Under the pieces are notes generated by a model. It was not told the DNA's origin, ran no database searches, and was given only the letters and a program-made list of their open reading frames with translations. Below are positions 14,551 through 22,476 of a stretch of DNA of 35,508 bases, one piece after another. Both the position numbers and the translations under genes were made by a program. Each line of letters opens with the position of its first letter. Within the stretch, counting starts at the first letter, position 1. Origin of the DNA: Streptomyces cupreus (GTDB lineage: Bacteria > Actinomycetota > Actinomycetes > Streptomycetales > Streptomycetaceae); the NCBI RefSeq assembly GCF_014257025.1, contig NZ_JACMSF010000070.1, positions 1-35,508 of the forward strand, in the 5' to 3' direction.

Positions 14551-14564
14551 ATCAGCGCTACCGT
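14536..14564 (+). promoter_or_regulatory. Leaderless promoter of the amidohydrolase operon
   Basis: The -35 is CTGACG (14536-14541), the spacer is 17 bp and the -10 is TACCGT (14559-14564). The transcript should begin at about 14571-14572, on the ATG itself, which agrees with the absence of a ribosome-binding site. Confidence 0.65.
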
Positions 14565-14571
14565 GGGCGCC

Positions 14572-15798
14572 ATGGAGACCAATCCGACCTTTCCTCTGAT
14601 CATCTCCGTCGACGACCACACGGTGGAGCCCCCGCAGGTGTGGCAGGACCGGCTCCCGAAGAAGTATCTCGACATCGGGCCCCGTATCGTCCGTGCGCCC
14701 CTCAAGGAGATGACCTTCCTCGGCGGCCGCTTCAAGCCCGTCATGGGCGAACAGGGGGACGACGGACCGATCGGCGACTGGTGGGTCTACGAAGGCCTAC
14801 GGCGGCCGCTCACCCGCCTCGACACCGCCGTGGGGTACGACCGCGACGAGATCAAGCTCGAAGTCATCACCTACGAGCAGATGCGCAAAGGGTCGTACGA
14901 CGTCCCCTCCCGCCTCGCCGACATGGACGTCAACCACGTCCAGTCGGCCCTCTGCTTCCCGACCTTCCCGCGCTTCTGCGGCCAGACCTTCACCGAGGCG
15001 AGCGATCACGAGCTGGGGCTGCTGTGCATCCAGGCGTACAACGACTGGATGGTGGAGGAGTGGTGCGGGCCCCAGGCGCGGGGGCGGCTCATACCGCTCA
15101 CCCTCATCCCTCTCTGGGACGCCCAGCTCGCCGCCCAGGAGGTCCGCCGCAACGCCGCCCGCGGTGTCCGGGCCGTCGCCTTCTCCGAGATACCCCCGCA
15201 TCTCGGACTTCCCTCCGTCCACACCGACGACTGGGACCCCTTCCTCGCCGCCTGCGACGAGACCGGCACGGTCGTCGCCATGCACATCGGCTCCAGCAGC
15301 CGTATGCCCTCCACCTCCGCCGACGCGCCGCCCGCGGTCGGCTCCACCATCACCTTCGCCAACTGCTGTTTCTCCATGGTGGACTGGCTGATGAGCGGCA
15401 AGTTCGAGCGCTTCCCGAACCTGAAGGTGATGTACGCCGAGGGGCAGATCGGGTGGATTCCGTACATCCTGGAGCGCGCCGACGTCGTCTGGGAGGAGAA
15501 CCGGGGGTGGGGCGGGGTCGCCGACAAGGTGCACCGGCCGCCGTCCGAGCTGTTCGCCGACCATGTCCACGGCTGTTTCTTCGACGACGCCTTCGGACTC
15601 AGGAACCTCGACTCCATCGGCGTCGGCAACGTCCTCTACGAGACCGACTATCCCCACTCCGACTCGACGTGGCCGAAGTCCCGGGAGGTCGGCGAGGCGC
15701 AGATGGGGCACCTGGACGCGGACGTGGTCGAGCGGATCGTACGGCGTAACGCCATCGAGCTGCTCCAGCTCACCCCCGACGGGCTCTGGTCGCCGTGA
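14572..15798 (+). CDS. Amidohydrolase family protein (ACMSD-like metal hydrolase/decarboxylase)
   Basis: 408 residues of the amidohydrolase-2 / ACMSD-like TIM-barrel group. Near the N-terminus, LIISVDDHTVEPPQVW stands where many members have D-x-H or H-x-H. Later come VAMHIGSSSRMPSTSAD (metal-binding His on a central strand), NLKVMYAEGQIGWIPYILER and YETDYPHSDSTWP (the late Asp region). Such enzymes decarboxylate or hydrolyse ring-derived acids and lactones. It begins a tightly packed run: its stop overlaps the GTG of an LLM oxidoreductase gene (GTGA, 15795-15798), followed by an SDR gene. The ATG at 14572 fits a leaderless transcript from the operator-overlapped promoter. The set resembles operons for alicyclic or terpenoid-like acids; the actual substrate is unknown. 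Confidence 0.85.
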   Translation: METNPTFPLIISVDDHTVEPPQVWQDRLPKKYLDIGPRIVRAPLKEMTFLGGRFKPVMGEQGDDGPIGDWWVYEGLRRPLTRLDTAVGYDRDEIKLEVITYEQMRKGSYDVPSRLADMDVNHVQSALCFPTFPRFCGQTFTEASDHELGLLCIQAYNDWMVEEWCGPQARGRLIPLTLIPLWDAQLAAQEVRRNAARGVRAVAFSEIPPHLGLPSVHTDDWDPFLAACDETGTVVAMHIGSSSRMPSTSADAPPAVGSTITFANCCFSMVDWLMSGKFERFPNLKVMYAEGQIGWIPYILERADVVWEENRGWGGVADKVHRPPSELFADHVHGCFFDDAFGLRNLDSIGVGNVLYETDYPHSDSTWPKSREVGEAQMGHLDADVVERIVRRNAIELLQLTPDGLWSP

Positions 15799-16733
15799 GG
15801 TACGGCATCCAGCTCCCCGTACAGTCGCAGAGCACCCTCTACGCCGAGCCCTGGGAAGCCGCCGCCGGCCCCGAGGATCTGCTCGCCACAGCCCGTGCGG
15901 CGGACCGCGCCGGCTTCCACTACGTCGCCTCCTGCGACCACGTCGCCATCCCGCGCCGACTCGCGCCCGCGATGAGCACGGTCTGGTACGACCCCGTCGC
16001 CACCCTCGCCTACCTCGCCGCCGCCACCGAGCGCGTGCGGCTGCTCAGCCATGTCGCCGTGGTCGGCCTGCGCCACCCCCTGCTCACCGCCAAGCAGTAC
16101 GCCACCCTCGACCGTCTCTGCGGCGGGCGCCTGCTCCTCGGGGTGGGCGCCGGACATGTGGAGGAGGAGTTCACGGCGCTGGGGGTGGACTTCCGGCACC
16201 GGGGCGCCGTACTCGACGAGACCATCGACGCGCTGCGTGCCGCGCTCGGGCCGGAGGAGTTCCCCGAGCATCACGGCAAGCTGTACGACTTCGAAGGGCT
16301 CGGTCAGCTGCCGAGGCCCGCGCAGGAGCGCGTCCCGATCTGGGTCGGAGGCTCCTCGCCCGCCGCCGTGCGCCGGGCCGCGCTCAAAGGGGACGGATGG
16401 CTGCCGCAGGGGGATCCACGGGACCGGCTGCCCCAGCAGATCGCCCGGATCCGGCAACTCCGTGAACAGGCTGCCCGCGGCGGAGCCGCTATCAGGCACA
16501 GTCAGGGGCCCTTCACCTTCGGCGCCATCGCCGAACCCCTCTACATCGGCACCCCGACCTGGCACGTCGGCCGCCGCACGCTCACCGGCGGTCCGGACGA
16601 ACTCGCCGAGTCTCTGCGGGCGTACCGGGCGATGGGCGTGGACCAGGTACAGGTGCGGTTCCGCAGCCGGAGCCGTGGCGAACTCATCGACCAGATAGCG
16701 GCGTTCGGCGCCGACGTAGGTCCCCACCTGTGA
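15795..16733 (+). CDS. LLM-class F420-dependent oxidoreductase
   Basis: 312 residues of the luciferase-like monooxygenase fold, in the actinobacterial F420-using branch. It starts MRYGIQLPVQSQ, and has ADRAGFHYVASCDHVAIPRR, ATLAYLAAATERVRLLSHVAVVGLRHP, GGRLLLGVGAGHVEEEFTALG and PIWVGGSSPAAVRRAAL, which map to the family's phosphate-binding and cofactor strands. Members transfer hydride between F420 and alcohols, enones or sugar phosphates; some are FMN monooxygenases instead. The GTG start overlaps the amidohydrolase stop, and the SDR gene follows 11 bp after its end, so all three form one operon under operator O3. F420 use is inferred from subfamily resemblance. Confidence 0.85.
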   Translation: MRYGIQLPVQSQSTLYAEPWEAAAGPEDLLATARAADRAGFHYVASCDHVAIPRRLAPAMSTVWYDPVATLAYLAAATERVRLLSHVAVVGLRHPLLTAKQYATLDRLCGGRLLLGVGAGHVEEEFTALGVDFRHRGAVLDETIDALRAALGPEEFPEHHGKLYDFEGLGQLPRPAQERVPIWVGGSSPAAVRRAALKGDGWLPQGDPRDRLPQQIARIRQLREQAARGGAAIRHSQGPFTFGAIAEPLYIGTPTWHVGRRTLTGGPDELAESLRAYRAMGVDQVQVRFRSRSRGELIDQIAAFGADVGPHL

Positions 16734-16744
16734 GGAGTCAGCAC

Positions 16745-17515
16745 ATGGGCAAGCTGGACGGACGGGTCGTCATCGTCACCGGCGCGGCGCGCGGCCAGGG
16801 GGAGCAGGAGGCGCGGCTGTTCCGTGAGGAGGGGGCCTCGGTCGTCGTGGCGGATGTGCTCGACGGCCAAGGGGAGGCGCTGGCCAAGGAGATCGGGGCC
16901 TTGTACGTCCCTCTCGATGTGGGGGAGGAGGAGCAGTGGCAGGGGGCCGTGCGGCGGGCCAAGGAGGCGTACGGGCGGATCGACGGGCTCGTCAACAACG
17001 CCGGCATCCTGCGCTTCAACTCCCTCGTGGACACGCCCCTCGACGAGTTCATGAGGGTCGTCCGGGTCAACCAGGTCGGCTGCTTCCTCGGCGTCAGGAC
17101 CGTCGCGCCCGAGATGGAGGACGGCGGCACGATCGTCAACACCGCCTCCTACACCGGGGTGACCGGGATGGCGGCCGTCGGGGCGTACGCGGCCACCAAG
17201 CACGCCATCGTCGGGCTCACCCGGGTCGCCGCGCTGGAACTCGCCCCCCGGGGCATCCGCGTCAATGCCATGTGCCCCGGCGCGATCGACACCGCGATGT
17301 CCAACCCGGCCCAGCTGGATCCGGCCGCGGACGCCGAGGAGACGGCCAGGGCGCTGGACGGGCTGTACCGCAGGCTGGTGCCGCTCGGGCGGATCGGGCG
17401 GCCGGAGGAGGTGGCCCGGCTCGCCCTCTTCCTGACCTCGGAGGACTCCTCGTACATCACCGGGCAGCCGTTCGTGATCGACGGCGGATGGCTGGCGGGC
17501 GTGTCGGTCGTCTGA
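16745..17515 (+). CDS. SDR family oxidoreductase (hydroxysteroid-dehydrogenase-like)
   Basis: 256 residues, classical short-chain dehydrogenase. The Rossmann motif is TGAARGQG (12-19), then NNAG (84-87), Ser135, Tyr148 and Lys152 (YAATK) as catalytic residues, and a C-terminal YITGQPFVIDGG. The N-terminal part and the LDV segment resemble 3-alpha(20-beta)-hydroxysteroid dehydrogenase-type SDRs, so oxidation of a ring or side-chain alcohol with NAD(H) is plausible. The ATG at 16745 is preceded by GAGGAG; the upstream GTG at 16730 overlaps the previous gene and lacks a site. It is third in the amidohydrolase operon. The next operators begin 9 bp after its stop. Confidence 0.9.
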   Translation: MGKLDGRVVIVTGAARGQGEQEARLFREEGASVVVADVLDGQGEALAKEIGALYVPLDVGEEEQWQGAVRRAKEAYGRIDGLVNNAGILRFNSLVDTPLDEFMRVVRVNQVGCFLGVRTVAPEMEDGGTIVNTASYTGVTGMAAVGAYAATKHAIVGLTRVAALELAPRGIRVNAMCPGAIDTAMSNPAQLDPAADAEETARALDGLYRRLVPLGRIGRPEEVARLALFLTSEDSSYITGQPFVIDGGWLAGVSVV

Positions 17516-17523
17516 CGGGACAT

Positions 17524-17538
17524 CTGACGAGCCGTCAG
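17524..17538. promoter_or_regulatory. Operator O4 of the CTGAC-N5-GTCAG regulon
   Basis: CTGACGAGCCGTCAG (arms CTGACG and CGTCAG, 3-base centre) lies in the 117 bp between the SDR stop and the LLM start at 17633. The bases after it, CTATTG, are the same as after operator O2. A -35-like TTGACG follows at 17543. Confidence 0.78.
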
Positions 17539-17577
17539 CTATTGACGCCTCATGCGTACGGTGCCACAGTCAGCGAT

Positions 17578-17592
17578 CTGACGGACCATCAG
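17578..17592. promoter_or_regulatory. Operator O5 (variant) of the CTGAC-N5-GTCAG regulon
   Basis: CTGACGGACCATCAG differs from the perfect palindrome at 14536 by one base in the right arm (ATCAG for GTCAG). It lies 54 bp from O4 (exactly twice the O1-O2 spacing) and 40 bp before the TTG start of the LLM gene. Confidence 0.72.
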
Positions 17593-17632
17593 ATATCCAT
17601 CGGACACTCCAGACCGGGGACGGTGAACCGCC

Positions 17633-18751
17633 TTGGAATTCGGGCTCTTTGTACAGGGATACGTGGGCAAGCGCGCAGAGACCGATCCGCTCGCCGAGCA
17701 CAAGGCGCTGATGGAGGAGACCGAGTATGTGATCGCGGCGGACCGGGCCGGGTTCAAGTACGCCTGGGCGTCCGAGCATCACTTCCTGGAGGAGTACTCG
17801 CATCTGTCGGCGAACGATGTGTTCCTGGGGTACTTGGCGCATGCCACCGAGCGGATCCATCTCGGCTCCGGGATCTTCAACCCCCTCGCCCAGGTCAACC
17901 ACCCCGTGAAGGTCGCCGAGAAGGTGGCCATGCTCGACCATCTCTCCCAGAACCGCTTCGAGTTCGGCAGCGGTCGGGGTGCCGGGTCGCACGAGATCCT
18001 CGGGTTCCTGCCCGGCATCACGGACATGAACCACACCAAGGAGATCTGGGAAGAGACCATCGCCGAGTTCCCGAAGATGTGGCTCCAGGACGAGTACGTC
18101 GGGTTCCAGGGCAAGCACTGGTCGCTGCCGCCGCGGAAGGTACTGCCGAAGCCGTACGGGAAGTCCCACCCCGCGATGTGGTACGCCGCCGGGTCGCCAC
18201 CCTCGTACTCCATGGCCGCGAGGAAGGGGCTCGGGGTGCTGGGGTTCAGCGTGCAGAAGGTCTCCGACATGGAGTGGGTGCTGGAGCAGTACAAGACGGC
18301 GATCGTGGACGCGGAGCCGATCGGGGACTTCGTCAACGACAACGTGATGGTGACGACGACGGCCATCTGCGCGCCCACGCACGAGGAGGCCGTGCGGATC
18401 GCTGTGAGCGGGGGGCTGCACTATCTTCCCTCGCTGGTCTTCCGGTACCACGACACGTTTCCGCGGCCCGAGGGCTTCCCGGTGTGGCCGGAGACGTTGC
18501 CCGAGTACACCGAGGAGTTCGTCGAAGTCCTCATCGAGGAGGAGCTCGTCATCTGTGGGGATCCGGATGAGGTGCTTCGGCAGTGCAAGCGGTGGGAGCA
18601 GGCGGGGGCGGATCAGTTGAGCTTTGGGCTTCCGGTGGGGGTGCCGAAGGAGGAGACGCTCCAGACCATCCGGCTCATCGGAGAGCATGTGATTCCGAAG
18701 ATCGACACGGATCCGGTCCACCGGACCACCCGCTTCCGGCAGTCCGTCTGA
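17633..18751 (+). CDS. LLM-class flavin-dependent oxidoreductase
   Basis: 372 residues of the bacterial luciferase-like family, of the longer monooxygenase type. It has MEFGLFVQGYVGKR, FKYAWASEHHFLEEYSHLS (the E-H-H cluster conserved in luciferase-like enzymes), ATERIHLGSGIFNPLAQVNHP, FEFGSGRGAGSHEI and LVICGDPDEVLRQCKRWEQAG. Members oxidise ketones, aldehydes or alkanes with reduced flavin, or use F420. The start appears to be TTG at 17633; no ATG or GTG in frame fits better, and GGGGACGG lies upstream. Two operators, O4 and O5, precede it. The next gene starts 15 bp downstream, giving an operon LLM / deacylase-like / aldehyde dehydrogenase. A Baeyer-Villiger or ring-opening role is possible but not shown. 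Confidence 0.85.
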   Translation: MEFGLFVQGYVGKRAETDPLAEHKALMEETEYVIAADRAGFKYAWASEHHFLEEYSHLSANDVFLGYLAHATERIHLGSGIFNPLAQVNHPVKVAEKVAMLDHLSQNRFEFGSGRGAGSHEILGFLPGITDMNHTKEIWEETIAEFPKMWLQDEYVGFQGKHWSLPPRKVLPKPYGKSHPAMWYAAGSPPSYSMAARKGLGVLGFSVQKVSDMEWVLEQYKTAIVDAEPIGDFVNDNVMVTTTAICAPTHEEAVRIAVSGGLHYLPSLVFRYHDTFPRPEGFPVWPETLPEYTEEFVEVLIEEELVICGDPDEVLRQCKRWEQAGADQLSFGLPVGVPKEETLQTIRLIGEHVIPKIDTDPVHRTTRFRQSV

Positions 18752-18766
18752 GGGGGTACCCGGACG

Positions 18767-20500
18767 ATGCTCGACCACCTCATCAAGGGCGCCACCGTCG
18801 TCGACGGCACCGGCGCCCCCGCCTACACCGCCGACGTCGGCATCCGCGACGGACGTATCGCCGTCGTCGCCCCCGGTGTCACCGAACCCGCCCGCACCGC
18901 CGAAGACGCCACCGGTCTCGTCCTCGCCCCCGGGTTCGTCGACCCCCACACCCACTACGACGCCCAGCTCTTCTGGGACCCGTACGCCACCCCCTCCCTC
19001 AACCACGGAGTGACCACCGTCGCCGCCGGGAACTGCGGCTTCACCCTCGCGCCGCTCAATCCCGCCCGTCCCGCCGACGCCGACTACACGCGCCGGATGA
19101 TGTCCAAGGTCGAGGGGATGTCGCTGGTGGCGTTGGAGGAGGGGGCGCCCTGGAGCTGGCACTCCTTCGGGGAGTATCTGGACGCCCTGGAGGGGCGGAT
19201 CGCCGTCAACGCCGGTTTCATGGTGGGCCATTGCGCCCTGCGGCGGTACGTCATGGGGGCGGACGCCGTCGGGGGGACGCCCACCGGTGATCAGCTCGAC
19301 GCCATGCTCCGGCTGCTGCACGACGCCATGGACGCCGGGGCCTGGGGGTTCTCCACGACCCAGTCGTCCACGCACTCCGACGGGGACGGGCAACCGGTCG
19401 CGTCCCGGCATGCGCGGCCCGAGGAGCTGCTCGCGCTGGCCAAGGCCGTCGGTGAGCATGAGGGGACGCAGATCGAGGCGATCGTCGCCGGGTGTCTCGA
19501 TCAGTTCAGTGACGCCGAGATCGAGCTGTTCGCGGAGCTGAGCGCGGCGGCCGGACGGCCCCTGAACTGGAACGTGCTGACCATCGACGCCGCCGTACCC
19601 GAGCGGGTGCCCCGGCAACTGCTGGCGAGCGAGCGGGCCCGGAAGGCCGGCGGGCGGGTCGTCGCGCTCACCATGCCGATCCTGACCCCGATGAACATGT
19701 CCCTGGGCACGTTCTGCGCGCTGAACCTGATACCGGGCTGGGGTCCGATCCTCGCCCTGCCCGTGCCGGAGCGGATCGCCGAGCTCCGGGACCCGGAGGT
19801 CCGGGCGGAGATGCTGCGCCGCGCCGATTCCAAGGAGGCCGGCGTCTTCCGGCGGCTCGCGGACTTCGGGCGGTACGTCATCGGTGACACCTACAGCGAG
19901 GCGAACCGTGGACTCAGCGGGCGGGTCGTGCGGGACATCGCGGCCGAGCGCGGCCAGGACCCCTTCGCCTGTCTGGTCGACATCTGCGCGAACGACGAGC
20001 TGCGTACCGTCCTGTGGCCCATGCCGCCCGACAACGACCCCGCGTCCTGGGCGCTGCGGGCCCGGACCTGGCAGCACGAGGACGTCCTGCTGGGCGGCTC
20101 GGACGCCGGGGCGCATCTGGACCGGATGTGCGGGGCGCCGTACACGACCCGGTTCCTCGGTGACTGTCTGCGGGGGCGGCGGCTGGTCGGGCTCGAGCAG
20201 GCGGTGCGGATGCTGACCGACGACCCGGCGCGGCTCTTCGGGCTGCGGGAGCGGGGGCGGGTGCAGGAGGGGTTCCATGCGGATCTGGTGCTCTTCGACC
20301 CGGAACGGATCGACGCCGGTACGGCCACCCTGGTGCACGACCTGCCGGGTGACAGCCCGCGGCTCGACTCCAAGGCCCTCGGGGTGCGCGCCGTGTGGGT
20401 CAACGGGGTCGAGGCGATCCGGGACGACGTGGTGACGGGCGCCGTGCCGGGGCGGGTGCTGCGGTCCGGGCGGGACACGCGGACGGTGAGCACCCGGTGA
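18767..20500 (+). CDS. N-acyl-D-amino-acid deacylase-like amidohydrolase
   Basis: 577 residues of the amidohydrolase-3 / D-aminoacylase family. The N-terminal beta-sandwich strand LIKGATVVDGTGAPA leads to the zinc motif DPHTHYDAQLFW (His61, His63), GVTTVAAGNCGFTLAP (Cys90, a typical D-aminoacylase metal ligand), and later VLLGGSDAGAHLDRM with the catalytic Asp. It ends with FHADLVLFDPERID and GVRAVWVNG, the returning sandwich. These enzymes cut amide bonds of N-acyl compounds or cyclic amides. The size, about 90 residues over D-aminoacylase, is usual for actinobacterial homologues. GAGGGGG lies about 10 bp before the ATG. The stop overlaps the GTG of the aldehyde dehydrogenase gene (GTGA). 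The substrate is not predictable, but the operon suggests an amide or lactam step in one pathway. Confidence 0.85.
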   Translation: MLDHLIKGATVVDGTGAPAYTADVGIRDGRIAVVAPGVTEPARTAEDATGLVLAPGFVDPHTHYDAQLFWDPYATPSLNHGVTTVAAGNCGFTLAPLNPARPADADYTRRMMSKVEGMSLVALEEGAPWSWHSFGEYLDALEGRIAVNAGFMVGHCALRRYVMGADAVGGTPTGDQLDAMLRLLHDAMDAGAWGFSTTQSSTHSDGDGQPVASRHARPEELLALAKAVGEHEGTQIEAIVAGCLDQFSDAEIELFAELSAAAGRPLNWNVLTIDAAVPERVPRQLLASERARKAGGRVVALTMPILTPMNMSLGTFCALNLIPGWGPILALPVPERIAELRDPEVRAEMLRRADSKEAGVFRRLADFGRYVIGDTYSEANRGLSGRVVRDIAAERGQDPFACLVDICANDELRTVLWPMPPDNDPASWALRARTWQHEDVLLGGSDAGAHLDRMCGAPYTTRFLGDCLRGRRLVGLEQAVRMLTDDPARLFGLRERGRVQEGFHADLVLFDPERIDAGTATLVHDLPGDSPRLDSKALGVRAVWVNGVEAIRDDVVTGAVPGRVLRSGRDTRTVSTR

Positions 20501-21942
20501 GGCAGCGGTTGTTCATCGGGGGGTCGTGGGTGGAGCCCGAGGGCGGGTTCTACGACGTCCTCGACCCGGCGTCCGAGGAGAGTGTCGGCTCGGCTCCCGA
20601 GGCCTCGCGGGATCAGGTGCGCGCGGCCTGTGCCGCGGCCCGCGAGGCCTTCGGGCCCTGGTCGCGCACGGCGCCCGAGGAGCGGGCCGCGATCCTCGGG
20701 CGGGCCGCGGAGCTGATCCGGGAGCGGTCGGTGCCGTACGCCGAACTGGCGCAGGCCGAGACCGGCGCCACGACCGGCACCGCGCGCGGGATGCAGGTCG
20801 GGGTGGCCGCCGCCCGTTTTCGGCGGTACGCGCGCGTGGAGCCCGGCGAGTGGGCGATACCGCCGCAGATCAACGAGGCCGGGCCGATGGGGAGGGCCGG
20901 GGTGATGGGCGCGCTGGCGGTACGGCAGCCCGTCGGGGTGGTCGCCTGTATCTCCTCGTACAACAACCCGTGGGCCAATGCGGCCGGCAAGGTCGCCCCG
21001 GCGCTGGCGATGGGCAACAGCGTGGTCGTGAAGCCCGCCCCGCAGGACCCCCTGTCCGTGTACCGGATGGCGGAGGTGCTGGAGGCGGCCGGGGTGCCGC
21101 CGGGGGTGGTGAACGTGGTCTCCGGCACCTCGGTGGAGGTCGGGGAGGCCGTGGTGGCCTCCGGGGACGTCGACATGGTCAGCTTCACCGGCTCCACGGC
21201 CGTCGGCCGCCGTATCGCCGAGGTGTGCGGGCGCGACATGAAACGCCAGCTGATGGAGCTCGGGGGGAAGGGCGCGGCCGTCGTCCTCGACGACGCGGAC
21301 ATCGGCTCGGCGGTGGCCGGCATCGGGACGACGTTCTCCTTCTACAGCGGGCAGATCTGTACGGCGCCGACGCGGGTGCTGGCGCAGCGGGGTGTGTACG
21401 AGCGGGTGGTCGAGCAACTGGCCGCCTGTGCGGGTCGGTTGAAGGTGGGGGATCCGAGGGAGCCGGACACGGTGGTCGGGCCGGTGATCTCGGCGGCGCA
21501 CCGGGAGCGGGTGGAGTCGTACATCGACATCGGCCGCAAGGAAGGCGCGGTCGTCGTGGCCGGCGGTGAACGGCCGCCGCTGGACAAGGGGTTCTACGTC
21601 GCCCCGACCCTCCTCGCCGACTGCGCCAACGACATGACCGTCGCCCGCGAGGAGATCTTCGGTCCCGTCGTGTCCGTCATCCCCTTCGACGAGGAGGACG
21701 AGGGGATCGCCCTCGCCAACGACTCCGACTACGGCCTGATCGACTACGTCTGGTCGGCGGACGTGGCGAGAGCCTTCCGGATCGCCCGGCGGCTCAGGGC
21801 CGGCGGAGTGGGCGTGAACACGGTCGGCCGGAACATGGAGGCGCCGTTCGGCGGGTTCAAGAGGAGCGGGGTCGGCCGGGACGTCGGGTCCTACGCCCTG
21901 CACGCGTACAGCGAGGTGCAGTCGATCGTGTGGCCGGGGTGA
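20497..21942 (+). CDS. Aldehyde dehydrogenase family protein
   Basis: 481 residues, the normal length. Motifs are ISSYNNPWANAAGKVAPAL (oxyanion-hole region), VVVKPAP with Lys179, FTGSTAVGRRIAE (NAD loop), MELGGKGAAVV with Glu254, YSGQICTAP with the catalytic Cys288, and EEIFGPVVSV. It oxidises an aldehyde or semialdehyde to the acid with NAD(P). The start is GTG at 20497 (MRQRLFIGGSWVEP), overlapping the upstream stop by four bases; the longer in-frame reading from 20395 runs through the previous gene and is rejected. It is the last gene of the LLM / deacylase-like operon. Its end lies 5 bp from the convergent Ddn-like gene. Confidence 0.92.
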   Translation: MRQRLFIGGSWVEPEGGFYDVLDPASEESVGSAPEASRDQVRAACAAAREAFGPWSRTAPEERAAILGRAAELIRERSVPYAELAQAETGATTGTARGMQVGVAAARFRRYARVEPGEWAIPPQINEAGPMGRAGVMGALAVRQPVGVVACISSYNNPWANAAGKVAPALAMGNSVVVKPAPQDPLSVYRMAEVLEAAGVPPGVVNVVSGTSVEVGEAVVASGDVDMVSFTGSTAVGRRIAEVCGRDMKRQLMELGGKGAAVVLDDADIGSAVAGIGTTFSFYSGQICTAPTRVLAQRGVYERVVEQLAACAGRLKVGDPREPDTVVGPVISAAHRERVESYIDIGRKEGAVVVAGGERPPLDKGFYVAPTLLADCANDMTVAREEIFGPVVSVIPFDEEDEGIALANDSDYGLIDYVWSADVARAFRIARRLRAGGVGVNTVGRNMEAPFGGFKRSGVGRDVGSYALHAYSEVQSIVWPG

Positions 21943-21947
21943 TCGCC

Positions 21948-22340
21948 TCAGTCGGTCAAGTCGACGCGCACCGTGAGCAGTCGCGCGCCGATCACGCGTA
22001 CCGCTGCGCTGTTGAAGCGGGGCAGGGTCCGCAGCCGGGCCACCGGGTCGTCGTCCGGCATCAGATGGGCCGTGCCCTCGTGCCAGCGGCCGTGGATGCG
22101 TACCCGCACCTTCGGGTCGACCCGGATGTTGCGCACGTACTGCGAACGCTCGCCGAACTCCGAGACCAGCCAGAAGGAGTCACCGATACGACGGCCGCCG
22201 ACCGGGGTGCGGCGGGGCAGGCCCGAGGTGCGGCCCGTGGTCTCCAGGAGGGTGTGGTTCGGCAGACGGCGCATGACGGCGTTGAGCCGGCGCTGGAAGG
22301 CCCTGGCGGTCCGGTACTTGCGCTCGATGCTGGGGGACAT
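21948..22340 (-). CDS. Deazaflavin (F420)-dependent nitroreductase-family protein (Ddn-like)
   Basis: 130 residues from the ATG at 22340 (MSPSIERKYR); AGGAG lies about 11 bp upstream. An in-frame ATG at 22361 is possible and would add seven residues. The split-barrel core has LETTGRTSGLPRRTPVGG (family strand-turn G-R-x-S-G-x-P-R-x-T-P), SFWLVSEFGERSQYVRNIR and VRVRIHGRWHEGTA, the usual F420-binding family pattern. It differs clearly from the Ddn-like protein at 498-974. It is divergent from the EEP gene and convergent with the aldehyde dehydrogenase gene, so it may be separately controlled. Probable role: F420H2-dependent reduction of an unknown small molecule. Confidence 0.82.
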   Translation of the reverse strand: MSPSIERKYRTARAFQRRLNAVMRRLPNHTLLETTGRTSGLPRRTPVGGRRIGDSFWLVSEFGERSQYVRNIRVDPKVRVRIHGRWHEGTAHLMPDDDPVARLRTLPRFNSAAVRVIGARLLTVRVDLTD

Positions 22341-22405
22341 GGTCGGCAGGGCTCCTGTCATCGGCGGCGGCGTTCGGGCGCGTTCACATACGTTTTGCGG
22401 TGCGG

Positions 22406-22411
22406 TTGACG
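22406..22411 (+). promoter_or_regulatory. Possible -35 box upstream of the EEP gene
   Basis: TTGACG at 22406-22411 is a good -35 hexamer in the divergent region, but no well spaced TAnnnT -10 follows; TTTAAT lies 20 bp downstream. Weak support only. Confidence 0.25.
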
Positions 22412-22476
22412 CAGGGTTTCACCGCGCCCTCTTTAATGGTGCCCCTGACGGTGCCATGACCGAGGGGTGGGTGGCC

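Noticed and set aside
17570..20338. Long minus-strand open frame opposite the LLM and deacylase-like genes
   Set aside because: No recognisable domain and composition typical of antisense frames; the plus-strand genes are unambiguous.
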